Position numbers and translations under genes: made by a program. A model generated the notes under the pieces. It was not told where the DNA came from. It saw nothing but the letters and a program-made list of their open reading frames with translations, and did not search any database. 15,653 nucleotides of DNA from Pavlovales sp. CCMP2436. Taxonomy: Eukaryota > Haptophyta > Pavlovophyceae > Pavlovales. The DNA is taken from assembly GCA_026770615.1 (NCBI GenBank), contig MU631537.1, positions 194,719 to 210,371 of the forward strand, given 5' to 3'. Of the stretch, positions 1 through 8,168 are shown piece by piece (positions within the stretch are counted from its first letter, which is position 1; every line of letters starts with the position of its first letter).

Positions 1-132
1 GCACGCGCGGTGGCGCCCAAGCCAGCGCAGCCGACTAAGGCACGCAGCAGGCAATGGGCGACGCAGCGCTCAGACCAGCACAACATTCAGAACAGTCAGA
101 CGCCAGCTTGAATTCCTATCATAAATATATAA

Positions 133-215
133 GCGTATGAGCCTGCGTCGGAGCGCTCAGACCAGCCTGACTTGAACCTGTACCGCCAGCCCGAACCCCC
201 CTACATTAATATAAA
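133..215 (-). repeat. Dispersed ~80-bp repeat R1, copy 1 (inverted)
   Basis: The reverse complement of this stretch matches 9341-9427 and 13766-13842 over nearly its whole length. All three share a TATATTAATGTAGGGG-like start, the core TTCGGGCTGGCGGTAC, then TTCAAGTCAGGCTG and a CTCCGACGCA-like end. This copy lacks the 6-bp TTCAAG-type duplication seen in the other two, so it may be closer to the ancestral form. A partial extra copy lies just outside: GCGCTCAGACCAG occurs near 66-78 and again near 153-165. No coding capacity is evident. The GGTTCAAGTC segment resembles a pol III B box, but no convincing A box was found. Confidence 0.8.
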
Positions 216-884
216 CTGTGCCCAGCCGACCAGCGTGTAATTCTACTGACGTGCAGGGCCCCAGGCAATAAGAAACAGTAACGTTAAGAAACTGAGCCTC
301 TTTTTTTATTTTTTTTTATGTTATGGTACATATGTTCTGTTTTGTTTGGCCGAAGAAACTGATTCTGCCCGAAAGCCAGTTCCTTACGTGGCTAATGAAC
401 TGAGGTTGGGGGGGGGTGGTCTGGGGGGTCCCCCCTCGAGCCGAAGAAATAATACTTTCCGGGAGCTCATTCATACAGTTATCTCCCAGCAAAAACTTAG
501 GACTTGGATCTCGGCAGGGATGTATCCACTTCAACAGTACAGTACGAGGGTGAGCATTACATTGATATTACTCATGTACAGAACACACGGTTACAGCGTT
601 ACACGATAGGTAAAGGTTAGTTAAAGTATGTTGTTAACGCCCACTAGTTTTTTAACTGATTTTAGTATCAGGGTTGCGCCGAAGGCGGTTTAAGATACTG
701 AGCCTGCTGATCCGTCGACCTTAAGAAACAGCTAAGAAGCTAAGTCTCAACTTCAAATTCGCCTTTCGTATTGCCCGCGACCCCCTGTAAGTGTATGTAC
801 ATGCTGTTGGTCGCGAGGCAGCTGGCGCTCAAAACTGCTCAGAATACAGACGTGATACCATGCAAGCGTAGGAAGCTTTAACTT
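216..884. other. Spacer without recognisable gene
   Basis: AT-rich spacer with a T-rich run near 300-317 and G runs near 410-430. The open frames here are short, have no recognisable motif, and depend on the homopolymers. A 7-bp inverted pair, CGCGACC and GGTCGCG, lies near 776-817. I see no RNA gene. Confidence 0.5.
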
Positions 885-1070
885 TTGGTGGTAAGCACTA
901 GTGCTGAAACTAATGCGGGAACAGCTGGATTGCTGGGAGTGGAACTCGGTCGGCCGGCAGGATGTCAGCCCGGGCCAACGGATTTCACATTGTCAGTGTG
1001 TCAGCGCTGCCGATCGATGATGTTGTACACTTGGGTTACACGGCATCACGCCATGCGCACTGCAGTTGGT

Positions 1071-1851
1071 CTACTCGAGGTAGATGGTCGTATCGATGAG
1101 AGTGACGGCCGTCTGGGCGAGGGCGCGGCCGTTGAGCCTCGAGCCAGATCTGAACGCAGAGTTGGTCTGAACCAGGAAGGTGCCCTCGTGGTGCGAGTTG
1201 ATGCCGGCATCGATCTTACCTGCCACCTGCCAGAAGATGTTGGAGGCCTTGGGAGGGTTGCCGGTGAACACTTTGATGCCGGCGACAATGGTGGACTTCG
1301 GCACGAGCGTGACCTTTGCCATTGCCCGCGTTCACGTTGCCGGAGGTCTGGAAGATGAAAAAATCGTTCTCGTCGCCCTCGATGAGGATCTCGATTTCGA
1401 ATTTAACCTCGCTGCCCCAGCGGTGTACGCCCGTCTCGAAGGTCTCTCCGTCGATGAGACCGCCCTTTCTGTTGAGGTTGGCGGCAACGACCGGGCGCCC
1501 TGCTGCGTCCGTGTAGGCCGCCTCCATGTCGCTGATGGCGGTCGTCATCTTGGCGGGCGTGGGCGGGGTGTAGTCGGCCGCAAAGCACTTGCCTCTAACC
1601 TGGTCCGAGGTGGAGAACTGGCCCGACGGGTCCATGGTCAGCGCGAAGCCCGTCATGCCCGTGGCCGCGATCGGGCTGACTCCGATGTCACCGGTGATCT
1701 CTGAGGGGGCGACAGACGTGATGCCCGCTTTGGTCAGGATGGCGAAGGTATCGGCCGTGCCGAGGTCGACGGTTTCAGTTGCGGTTTCCTGAAGGTAGCG
1801 GAGGTGGCCGACGGGGGCGGCGAGTGCCGTCGCGAGCATGAAGGCGAGCAT
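1071..1851 (-). pseudogene. Secreted ice-binding protein (DUF3494 family), frameshifted
   Basis: DUF3494 ice-binding proteins are secreted beta-solenoid proteins that adsorb to ice and limit recrystallisation; they occur in sea-ice algae, fungi and bacteria. The frame starts at 1851 with a short hydrophobic signal-peptide-like N-terminus (MLAFMLATALAAP). Family hallmarks follow: LGTADTFAILTKAGIT, ITGDIGVSPIAATGMTGFAL, FAADYTPPTP and MEAAYTDAAGRP. Near 1320-1330 the frame breaks. The C-terminal part continues one frame over, with SNIFWQVAGKID and LNGRALAQTAVTL, to a stop at 1071. Allowing one shift, the protein would have about 259 residues, normal for the family. The break sits at a GGG run, where one extra G would explain it. 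It is therefore either a young pseudogene or a base-call error. No intron with GT-AG ends explains it. Family assignment is confident; functional status is not. Confidence 0.88.
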
Positions 1852-1978
1852 CGTCGAGCGGAGGGCGAGGTCACAGTGGTTAGAATGGGCACGAGTCTGC
1901 GGTACCTAGCGCGGAGCCATCAAGGCAGGGACGCACACGCGCCCAGTCTTCCAGCACAAAAGTCCACAAAGCCTCTCT

Positions 1979-2004
1979 CCCCGGCTCGCCACGGCGAGCC
2001 GGGG
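1979..2004. other. Perfect GC-rich hairpin upstream of the ice-binding gene
   Basis: CCCCGGCTCGC and its exact complement GCGAGCCGGGG flank a CACG loop, an 11-bp perfect stem. It lies about 130 bp upstream of the ice-binding start codon, so it could fall in that gene's promoter or 5' leader. Role unknown. Confidence 0.6.
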
Positions 2005-2262
2005 GGCACTCTAAGCTGGCGGCGATGGACAGCACCGGGGCTACCTCACGTCGCGTGTGGGGTCCTGTCGATGCCAGTCAAGTAGGTGTGCCGTTGAGGC
2101 GCCTCCAAGCACCGGGTCGTTGCTGCACAATTACAGGGTGTTGCGGGGCGCGCGCTCCCTGAGTGTGGAGGAATCCACACCCAGGGTGGAGGTGACGGAC
2201 GTTGTCATGGGTGCTGCGACGTTTTGTGGACGGAGATGCGAAGAATTAGGAATTTCAACTTA

Positions 2263-2368
2263 GGTATGTGTTGGGGAGGAACTTGCACGCCGCCCCGAGT
2301 GATTAAGTTCTCAGGTGACAGTTGAGATCCTGGTTAAAGATTCTCAAATTCAAATCCCAACACTGCCA
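2263..2368 (+). repeat. Degenerate tRNA-like (Ser/Leu-type) stretch, possible SINE head
   Basis: CCGAGTGATTAAG near 2294-2306 resembles the D-arm/A-box of type II tRNAs such as tRNA-Ser. TTCAAATCCC near 2349-2358, followed by AACACTGCCA, resembles a T-loop/B-box and acceptor end. The T-stem and acceptor stem do not pair properly, so this is not a working tRNA. A tRNA-derived SINE remnant or chance similarity are both possible. Confidence 0.25.
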
Positions 2369-2485
2369 GCCCTATTTCTCTTCTTTGTAAGAAAGGCCCT
2401 CCAGAGGTTGCTGAACTGTAACTCACAGTTGGAACAAAATCTCGTTTTATCCTCCCTTGGTTGGAAGCATGTCAGGCGCCGGACA

Positions 2486-2822
2486 GCGCGGAGCTGGTCT
2501 GGGCCTCGGACACCAGGACTGGACTATCAGTGAGTGAGAACCAGTCCGGGCGGCAGAGCGGATCTGCTGCCATAAGATAGAACATGCAGCCTTGAAGGCG
2601 TCGTCTTTTCGTCTTTTGCAGCTACTTTCACCATTGTTGCCCCTGCTGGCCACTCGGGCCTCGGACACCAGGACTGGACTATCAGTGAGTGAGAACCAGT
2701 CCGGGCGGCAGAGCGGATCTGCTGCCATAAGATAGAACATGCAGCCTTTAAGGCGTCGTCATTTCGTCTATTGCAGTTTGCTTTTTCACCATTGTTGCCC
2801 CTGCTGGCCACTCGCGCGGAGC
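2486..2822. repeat. ~155-bp tandem duplication inside a 9-bp direct repeat
   Basis: Two head-to-tail copies of a ~155-158-bp unit start near 2501 and 2656. Both contain GGCCTCGGACACCAGGACTG at the start and ATTGTTGCCCCTGCTGGCCA at the end, with few differences in between, chiefly small indels near the poly-T/TTTGC stretch. The whole block is bracketed by GCGCGGAGC at 2486-2494 and 2814-2822. Long open frames run through on the minus strand, but the unit is not a multiple of three, so the two copies fall in different frames. This argues against coding. Confidence 0.85.
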
Positions 2823-3007
2823 AAGTGCTGCCTCCAGCTAGCGCCGAGAGGACTAGGCTGAGTGAGAGACGCATCAGGGCCGTATCCAACAGAAGGCGGC
2901 GGCGGCGGTGACAATGTGGCAAGGACATCGGCGTGTCCGGCAACTCAACGATATAATTTTTTCAGTGGTGGTTAAGTAGCTCAGGCAAAGCTGAAGACCT
3001 GCTAGAA

Positions 3008-3125
3008 ATATGTTAGACACAGAGGCCACGCCCTTTCCTTCTATCTACCATGGGTAAGAAGCACACCAAGAAGGGCCCTGGGTCCTTCGCGGTGTGCTTC
3101 GGCTGGGCCCGCGGCATATGTTAGA
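3008..3125 (+). repeat. 98-bp cassette bracketed by a 10-bp direct repeat, with Kozak mini-ORF
   Basis: ATATGTTAGA occurs exactly at 3008-3017 and 3116-3125. Between them is a GC-richer segment with a pyrimidine tract (CCCTTTCCTTCT) followed by ACCATGGGTAAG. This opens a 24-residue frame at 3050-3124, beginning MGKKHTKKGPG. The tract, Kozak-like ATG and basic start resemble the 5' end of a ribosomal-protein-like mRNA, but I do not recognise the protein. The flanking repeat fits a target-site duplication around an inserted gene fragment; a tandem-repeat edge is the alternative. Confidence 0.4.
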
Positions 3126-3475
3126 AACCAGCTGTATTTATATATTTATTTATAGACAACTAGTCAGAAGCATTCCGCCGGTGGCGAATTTATTTAGGGC
3201 TTTTTTAGCGCTTTCGGCCGTATCCACCGCATCCCATTCCCAACCCACGCTGGGGCCCAGGAGCGGGAGCTCCGCCCCCGCCCCCCGCCGGCCCCTGCCC
3301 ACACTGTTTAGCAGTCGCGCGATCGCTCCCGCGCAGCTCGCGGGTCGATCATTATCGACGACTTGAAATGATGCAAAATAACATATAACATGTAGTTATT
3401 ACAATAACCTGAACTTATTTAAACCTAGTTATATAACATTAACAGCAGAATAAATTTGTGTTATTAGGGCTGCGG
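3126..3475. other. Spacer, AT-rich then C-rich
   Basis: AT-rich DNA alternates with a C-rich patch near 3240-3300. No gene, RNA or recognisable repeat was seen. Confidence 0.4.
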
Positions 3476-3960
3476 CGGCGGCCTACGGCCGCCACTCAAG
3501 TCTGCCACCCTGAGGATCTGAGACCGCGTCAGTGTGGGGGCGCTGCGCCCCCCCACCACATCCTCTACACTGGGGGGTAGGCTGCGCCCACACTGGCGCC
3601 GGCGGCAGTCGGCACCAAAAGGAAGATATTCCAGCCTGGTCAGAGGCGCACGCGCCGGATTTCCGGTCCCCCTGAAGGCTCAGGGTCCGGGAAAAGGCCG
3701 GAGAGCAATCACGCGCCTCATAGGTGAGCCGTTTGCCTTTCTCCTCCGAAGACCCGCCTAATCGCCCCCCCGTCCCAGGCAAACAAGGGCGCGACGGCCG
3801 CACCTGCGCTCCTCAAACCGGCGACATGCCGAGCATGGGGGGTGCTCACCCCCTGCAAGCATCTTACCCGCTCACAACCCAGCGGTACCACCTCCGGGCG
3901 TGGCGCGGCTGGGATCCGAGTCCTCGCGGCGTAGACGGCCGGATTCTCAAACGTTGAAAT
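3476..3960. other. GC-rich island with hairpins, no recognised gene
   Basis: This ~480-bp GC-rich island stands out from AT-rich DNA on both sides. It holds a perfect palindrome centred near 3544 (GGGGGCGC-T-GCGCCCCC). Around that lie larger inverted arms, CAGTGTGGG near 3530 and CCCACACTG near 3587-3595. Open frames exist on both strands (3534-3761 +, 3483-3803 -), but none shows a recognisable domain, and GC-rich sequence opens frames by chance. An old exon, a structured RNA or a repeat fragment cannot be told apart here. Confidence 0.35.
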
Positions 3961-4231
3961 ACATCATTTTTTGTATGCATTTATTTATATTTTTATTAGA
4001 ACTCATTATTTTTCCGAGTGGGCGCTGTTCTGCTAGCCAGATGTGCCCCGGGGGCTGGGCGATTGGGCCCTGGCTTTTCAGCCGGCGGGGACACTGGGAA
4101 GGCAAACGTAGAGTTTTTAATTATTTAGATTCTAGTTCTTTTATGTCTCCTTTCTAAGTTATTACAGCGCCTCCCCACTTACAGCCCCTGTAGGGGGCGT
4201 AGGGGCATGGCGCCTGTACTCCGGCGACCTA

Positions 4232-4635
4232 TTATAAGTGAGAACCCACGATTTAGGAGACGCAACTAATTCACTGACATTTCCACCCAAACTATGACCG
4301 ACATGATTAGCAGACTTTTTAAATTTCATTTGAACAATTTTAGTCATTCGCAAATCTTCGTAATATCGAGGGTCAGATTGCGTTTTAATTAATAATAATA
4401 ATATATCACTTATCAAAAAATCTTTAACAATATCAATACTACCACGATGTAATATAATTGGAGAACCATTTTTAGCCCAAACTCTCGTTCTAATATTCGA
4501 AAGTTCAGGATCAAAAATTTAACCTGCTTGTCTCATTTTTACCTCGGCATCTTCATCAGAATAAGACGCTTGTAAAAACATATATGCATTTTCTATAAGA
4601 GGATTGACAAATATTGATTTTTTTACAGTAAACAT
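4232..4635 (-). pseudogene. Lipase-like gene fragment of viral type, one in-frame stop, 3'-truncated
   Basis: An AT-rich reading frame starts at the ATG at 4633-4635, runs to about 4240, and is interrupted by one TAA at 4519-4521. The text before the stop (NPLIENAYMFLQASYSDEDA) and after it (VWAKNGSPIILHRGS) is continuous in style and frame, which suggests a single point change. Near 4282-4299 it encodes VGHSLGGNVSEL, the GxSxG nucleophile elbow of class-3 lipases and alpha/beta hydrolases. The preceding IILHRGS recalls the conserved FRG(T/S) strand of that family. The frame then runs into GC-rich DNA and loses the expected downstream Asp and His. Lipase-like genes are known in polinton-like viruses, virophages and giant viruses of algae. 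AT-rich codons, unlike every cellular gene here, point to a foreign origin. The viral assignment is inference. Confidence 0.6.
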
Positions 4636-4675
4636 ATATATATACAAGAGATTTTAAAATCTATCTGTAATACAA
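4636..4675. promoter_or_regulatory. Putative divergent viral promoter
   Basis: Only 40 bp separates the lipase-like ATG from the ATG at 4676. The gap is almost pure A/T, with a TATATATATA run and the palindrome ATTTTAAAAT. On the plus strand this is followed by TCTA at 4660-4663, 12 bases before the ATG. A TCTA core in an A/T-rich context is reported for the late promoter of CroV and its virophage mavirus; the match here is suggestive only. Confidence 0.35.
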
Positions 4676-4738
4676 ATGAGTGTCTTCGGCGAAGAGCTAA
4701 ACCGCAAACTAGATGAAATATTAAATGAGCAAATATAA
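4676..4738 (+). CDS. 20-residue mini-ORF in the viral relic
   Basis: A short frame beginning MSVFGEELNRKLDEIL and ending at TAA directly follows the divergent promoter and stops 5 bp before the fibre-like frame. The peptide is charged and could form a helix. It may be a small viral gene, a leader, or the broken start of a larger one. It is in a different frame from the downstream fragment. No function is assigned. Confidence 0.25.
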   Translation: MSVFGEELNRKLDEILNEQI

Positions 4739-4743
4739 ATAAT

Positions 4744-4905
4744 ATGTTTTACAGATCGCAAACATATGATTGGAGTGCTATAAACGAACGTGTAGATGTT
4801 AAGCTAAACATTACAGATTTTGTGGACGCTTCTAACATTATTAATACTAATATCAATAGTAAAGCTAACACCAGTGATGTCCCCTGGTTGAAAAAAAAAA
4901 AATGT
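4744..4905 (+). pseudogene. Fibre/tail-fibre-like protein fragment, 3'-truncated
   Basis: The frame starts MFYRSQTYDWSAINERVDVK. It contains repeats of the pattern LNxTDFVDxxxxINTNINSKANTSDV. Units such as KANxSDV are typical of trimeric phage and large-virus tail-fibre or fibre proteins. After about 50 residues the frame reaches a run of 12 A and passes straight into unrelated GC-rich cellular sequence, so the rest is missing. It is divergent from the lipase-like fragment, and the pair looks like a cut-out from a compact viral genome. The fibre assignment rests on repeat style rather than an enzyme motif, so it is tentative. Confidence 0.5.
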
Positions 4906-4927
4906 TCGTTACAGCCGGGCGCGCGGG

Positions 4928-7900
4928 ATGTCTTACCCGCGTGCCAGCCACCGCCCCGCCGAGGTGCCTACCTCGGCCAACGGGCTTAGCGTGTCACTCC
5001 CGCTCGTGCGCCGCGCACCGCTGGTCAGCTCTCGCGCCGCGACCTTCGAGCCAGTCCTGCTCAGCTCTCGCACGCTTGGCGGCGGCGAACTATCGCTCGA
5101 GGGGGTGGCGTGCGGTCGGATTCACCTGCCGCGCGGGACGATGCTCTCTTCGCTCGGCACAATGGCCAGGGCGCGGGCGCATCACTCTTCGGCGAGCGTG
5201 CTGCTTAAGATGACGCTTTTCGCGGGCACGGCGGGTGACGCAGACGAAATAACCTACGCGGGCAGCTCGGACGACCTCGAGTCGCTCGATTCGGTCGAGA
5301 ACGAGCTCGAGCGATTCGAGGCCACGCGCACGCGTGCGCATGGCGGTGCGCCCGCCGGTTCCCTGCCTGCACTGCTCGGAGCCAATGAGGCATCGCCGAG
5401 CCGCGCGCTGCCGCAATCGCCCTGGCGCTTGGCTATGCCCTTCACCGCCGCCCGGGTGGGGGAGGCAGGGCGAGACGAGCTGAGAAAGGCGGCGGCGGGG
5501 TCTAAAGATCGCAAGCGGAGCGCCTTCCTCGACCCACTCGTCGCTGAGCCAGCGTCAGCCGCCCACACGCAGATAGGGTGGGAAGAAATGCTCGCACGCC
5601 TAAAATCTTCGCAGCGCGCGGCGACGGGCGAGCACGCGGATCTGATGGCGCAGATGCACGAGGCGTTACGCACTTTCTCACTTCTCGACGAGCAGCCGCC
5701 CGGTTGGGAGGAGGGCGCAGAACATTCGCGTGCCCGCCGTGCTTTTGAAAGCAGGCACGGTGCGGCGGCGCGGCGGGCCGTGGCGCTGCTCGAAGCGCTG
5801 GGCGAGAGCCAGAGTAACGGGCGCGCCGTGGGTGAGCTCTTCGACAAGGCGCTGGGAATGCTGCGCACTAATCGTTACGGCGCTGTTGACTTTGCTGAGT
5901 TTCCAGACCTCGACCGCTCGCTCGCGCCGCCGTCGCAGCTCACGATGGACTTGCTGCTCGCGCCCTCGGTGAGCGCGACGGTGGCCCTCGGGCTGCGCTC
6001 ACAGATCGGGTTGACCTGGGGGCCACCGCCGGGCTTGCTGGAGGGCACGAAGTTGGTCTATCAACTCGAGTGCGCCATCATCTGCCCGTACCTTGGCCAG
6101 CTGCCATGGGAGTCCGCATACTCTGGCCGCCTGCGCAAGTTCTCGTGGGAGTTCTCAGAGATCGGCAAGTGGTCCGTGATGCCAGGCGAGCTCGAGCTGG
6201 GTGCGATCTACGACTATGCCTTCCGGATACGCAACGTGACGTCCAGCGGCGCTTCTGACTTTTCGGAGCCGCTCGTCGTGTGCCCGCCGCGCGTCCGCCT
6301 CCGCCGCGAGCTCAAGCCGAGCCCACCGCTTGATCTGAACTACTTGACAAAATTAGACCTGCTCGACCTGGGTGGCGGCGTGGGCGCGAGTGGCGGTGCT
6401 GGCGCGAGCGCGTCGAATGAGGTGGATGTATGCGGTAACATGCTGGCGCCGTTGCTCGTGGTGGTTGAGCGCTGGCTTCCCACGCTGCGCACTTGCTTCG
6501 CCGAGGCGTGCCTGATCGAGTTGGAGGAGACGTTTGGTCTGCAGCACGTCTACTCCCTCAGCCGCTCGCAGTTCCTCCGCTTCGTCCGCGACTCGCTCGA
6601 CGTGTCGCGCCGCGCCATCCGAACGGAAATGATTGACCAGATTTATGAGCGCGCGCGTCGAGAACGCAAGCGCGCTCTCAGGCTTGCTGCGGGGCGCACG
6701 CTCGGGCGTGGCACGTTCTTCGCGGCGGCCGAGACCGTTGGCGTGGGCGACTGGGACGCGGAGCGGGTTGCCGAACTGGTGTGCTCTGGCACCGCTGGGG
6801 CCCACGAACTGACTGTACACGAGTTTATAGCGGCGATGGTGCGCGTGGCCTGCGTCTGTTTCACGGATTCGCAGGCGCAGGCGCACGCGTGCGCAGCCAG
6901 TGAGCGCATCAGCGTCAAAGCAGCCAGTGAGCGCATCAGCGCCAAAGCAGCAGCGAAGGGCGAAAGCGTGGCAGGCGCAGACAAGGGCTCGAACAGCGGC
7001 AACGACCAGACCATCGCGGACCCCACTGCCGCGGCCGCTGCCGGCGCGGAGGGTGGGCGCGAGAGCCAGTCCGCGACGTTGAGCGCAAACGAGTCCACGG
7101 TGGACGAGGCACTCGCGCGAGACAACGGCGGCGCGGCCTGCAAGCTGGACCTGCTCATGCACGAGCGCGCGTTACCGGCAGCATTGGCCATCGGCATAGT
7201 GCAGACCTGCGACGTGGTGCTGAGCGGGCGAATGTCGCTTGCCATGCTGCGCGCACACGAGGACGCGCTCGGCGTACTGTTCGATAAGGTACAGTACTCC
7301 CAAAACTGAACCTTGACTAACCCCCCCTTCCCCCCCAGTCCTAACCAATCCATAGCACTACTAATTCCCGCAACCAACCCGGATCACCTGCTGCATCTAT
7401 TCGATAGTACGCGGCGCTTGATAAAGCCTTCTCGCGGCATTTGGACGTGTTGAATATACGCGAGTGGATGGCACTGCTCGAGGACGCGGGAATATTCGAC
7501 GAGCGGTGGCTCCCCATCCGACTGGCGCTGCGGACGTTCGTGCACGTGTGCCTCGCCCTTGACGACGAGCTGTGGGAGGATGTAGCCGCCGACAACGACG
7601 TGGTCTGGACGGGCACGAGCAAGGGCGAGGAAGGCGAGAGCGCGGAGATTTCCACCAATTCGGCGTACGCATTCGTCGAGATGAATTTCCACCAGTTTAC
7701 AACGGCAGTGTGCCGCCTGTGCTACGAGAGGCTGCGTGCCGTCGAGATTGGCCAATCCGCACATGCGAGCGCGCAGGCGTGGCGCGAGGGCCCGCTCCCT
7801 CACTCGGCGCCGACCGAGAGAGCCTTCCTCGTCGAGGTGGACCAGTTCCTCTCCGACTTTCTCAGCCGATTTTTTGCGACTGGGACTGGGACCAGGACTG

Positions 7901-8100
7901 GGACTGCGGGCACTGGGACTCGGACGAGGCCGGGCAAGCCCGGCGAGACGTGGCAATCCCATATGCTGCCGCAGACCGGCGTGCGCGCCGAGACGGTGGC
8001 AAGCGCGAAGCGACGGTCTGAGCGGCGCATCGAGCGCTTCACGATCGTCGGACGGGCCACGCGCGCCGCGGAGGTGCTGCAGACTGTGTCCGCCGGCTGA
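4928..8100 (+). CDS. Large protein of unknown function with fibronectin-III-like domain (2 exons)
   Basis: Exon 1 (4928-7288) and exon 2 (7408-8100) join in phase 0 around a 119-bp GT-AG intron. They give about 1017 residues, and splicing reads LGVLFDK|YAALDKAF smoothly. Residues ~350-455 look like a fibronectin-III fold (IGLTWGPPPG, then YDYAFRIRNVTSSGASDFSEP). Two similar alpha-helical regions follow. One lies at ~500-650 (LSRSQFLRFVRDSLDVSRR, then LTVHEFIAAMVRVA). The other lies at ~735-940 across the splice (MSLAMLRAHEDALG, then MNFHQFTTAVCRLCYERL). They recall degenerate EF-hand pairs without calcium loops. Low-complexity linkers include a 27-bp tandem repeat at 6894-6947 (ASERIS units) and Thr-Gly repeats near 7878-7925. 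The first ATG lies only ~25 bp after the viral relic, so the native 5' end may be lost or the true start may be later, for example 5204. A ciliary or scaffold role is possible but unproven. Confidence 0.72.
7289..7407 (+). other. Intron with direct repeat straddling its splice sites
   Basis: The donor context is TTCGATAAG|GTAC and the acceptor context TTCGATAG|TAC. The exact heptamer TTCGATA, followed by GTAC, therefore occurs at both ends. C-rich tract and CTAAC-like branch sites lie inside. The repeat resembles the target-site duplication left when an intron is gained by insertion or segmental duplication. Confidence 0.75.
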
Positions 8101-8130
8101 TGAGTGTGACGTTACACACGGTTGTGTGCG

Positions 8131-8168
8131 ACGACTTCTTGCAGTCTGTCCAGACTGCAAGAAGTCGT
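8131..8168 (+). terminator. Perfect 17-bp hairpin just after the stop codon
   Basis: ACGACTTCTTGCAGTCT at 8131-8147 is the exact reverse complement of 8152-8168, around a GTCC loop. It starts 31 bp after the TGA at 8098-8100, so it would lie in the 3' UTR. It could serve mRNA 3'-end formation or stability, or be a recent fold-back duplication. Its perfection argues for recent origin or selection. The terminator label is only positional. Confidence 0.5.

Noticed and set aside
346..609. 87-residue open frame on the plus strand
   Set aside because: No recognisable domain; it passes through poly-G and poly-C runs and shows no coding character.
885..1704. Plus-strand open frames opposite the ice-binding gene
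   Set aside because: They are antisense shadows; the minus-strand translation has clear family motifs.
2447..2943. Minus-strand open frames through the tandem duplication
   Set aside because: The repeat unit is not a multiple of three, so copies are read in different frames; no domain was recognised.
3483..3803. Open frames on both strands in the GC-rich island
   Set aside because: Overlapping opposite frames of similar length are expected in GC-rich DNA; neither has a family signature.
5090..7377. Several long minus-strand open frames opposite the FN3-like gene
   Set aside because: They are GC-driven shadows; the plus strand has a continuous, spliced and domain-bearing frame.
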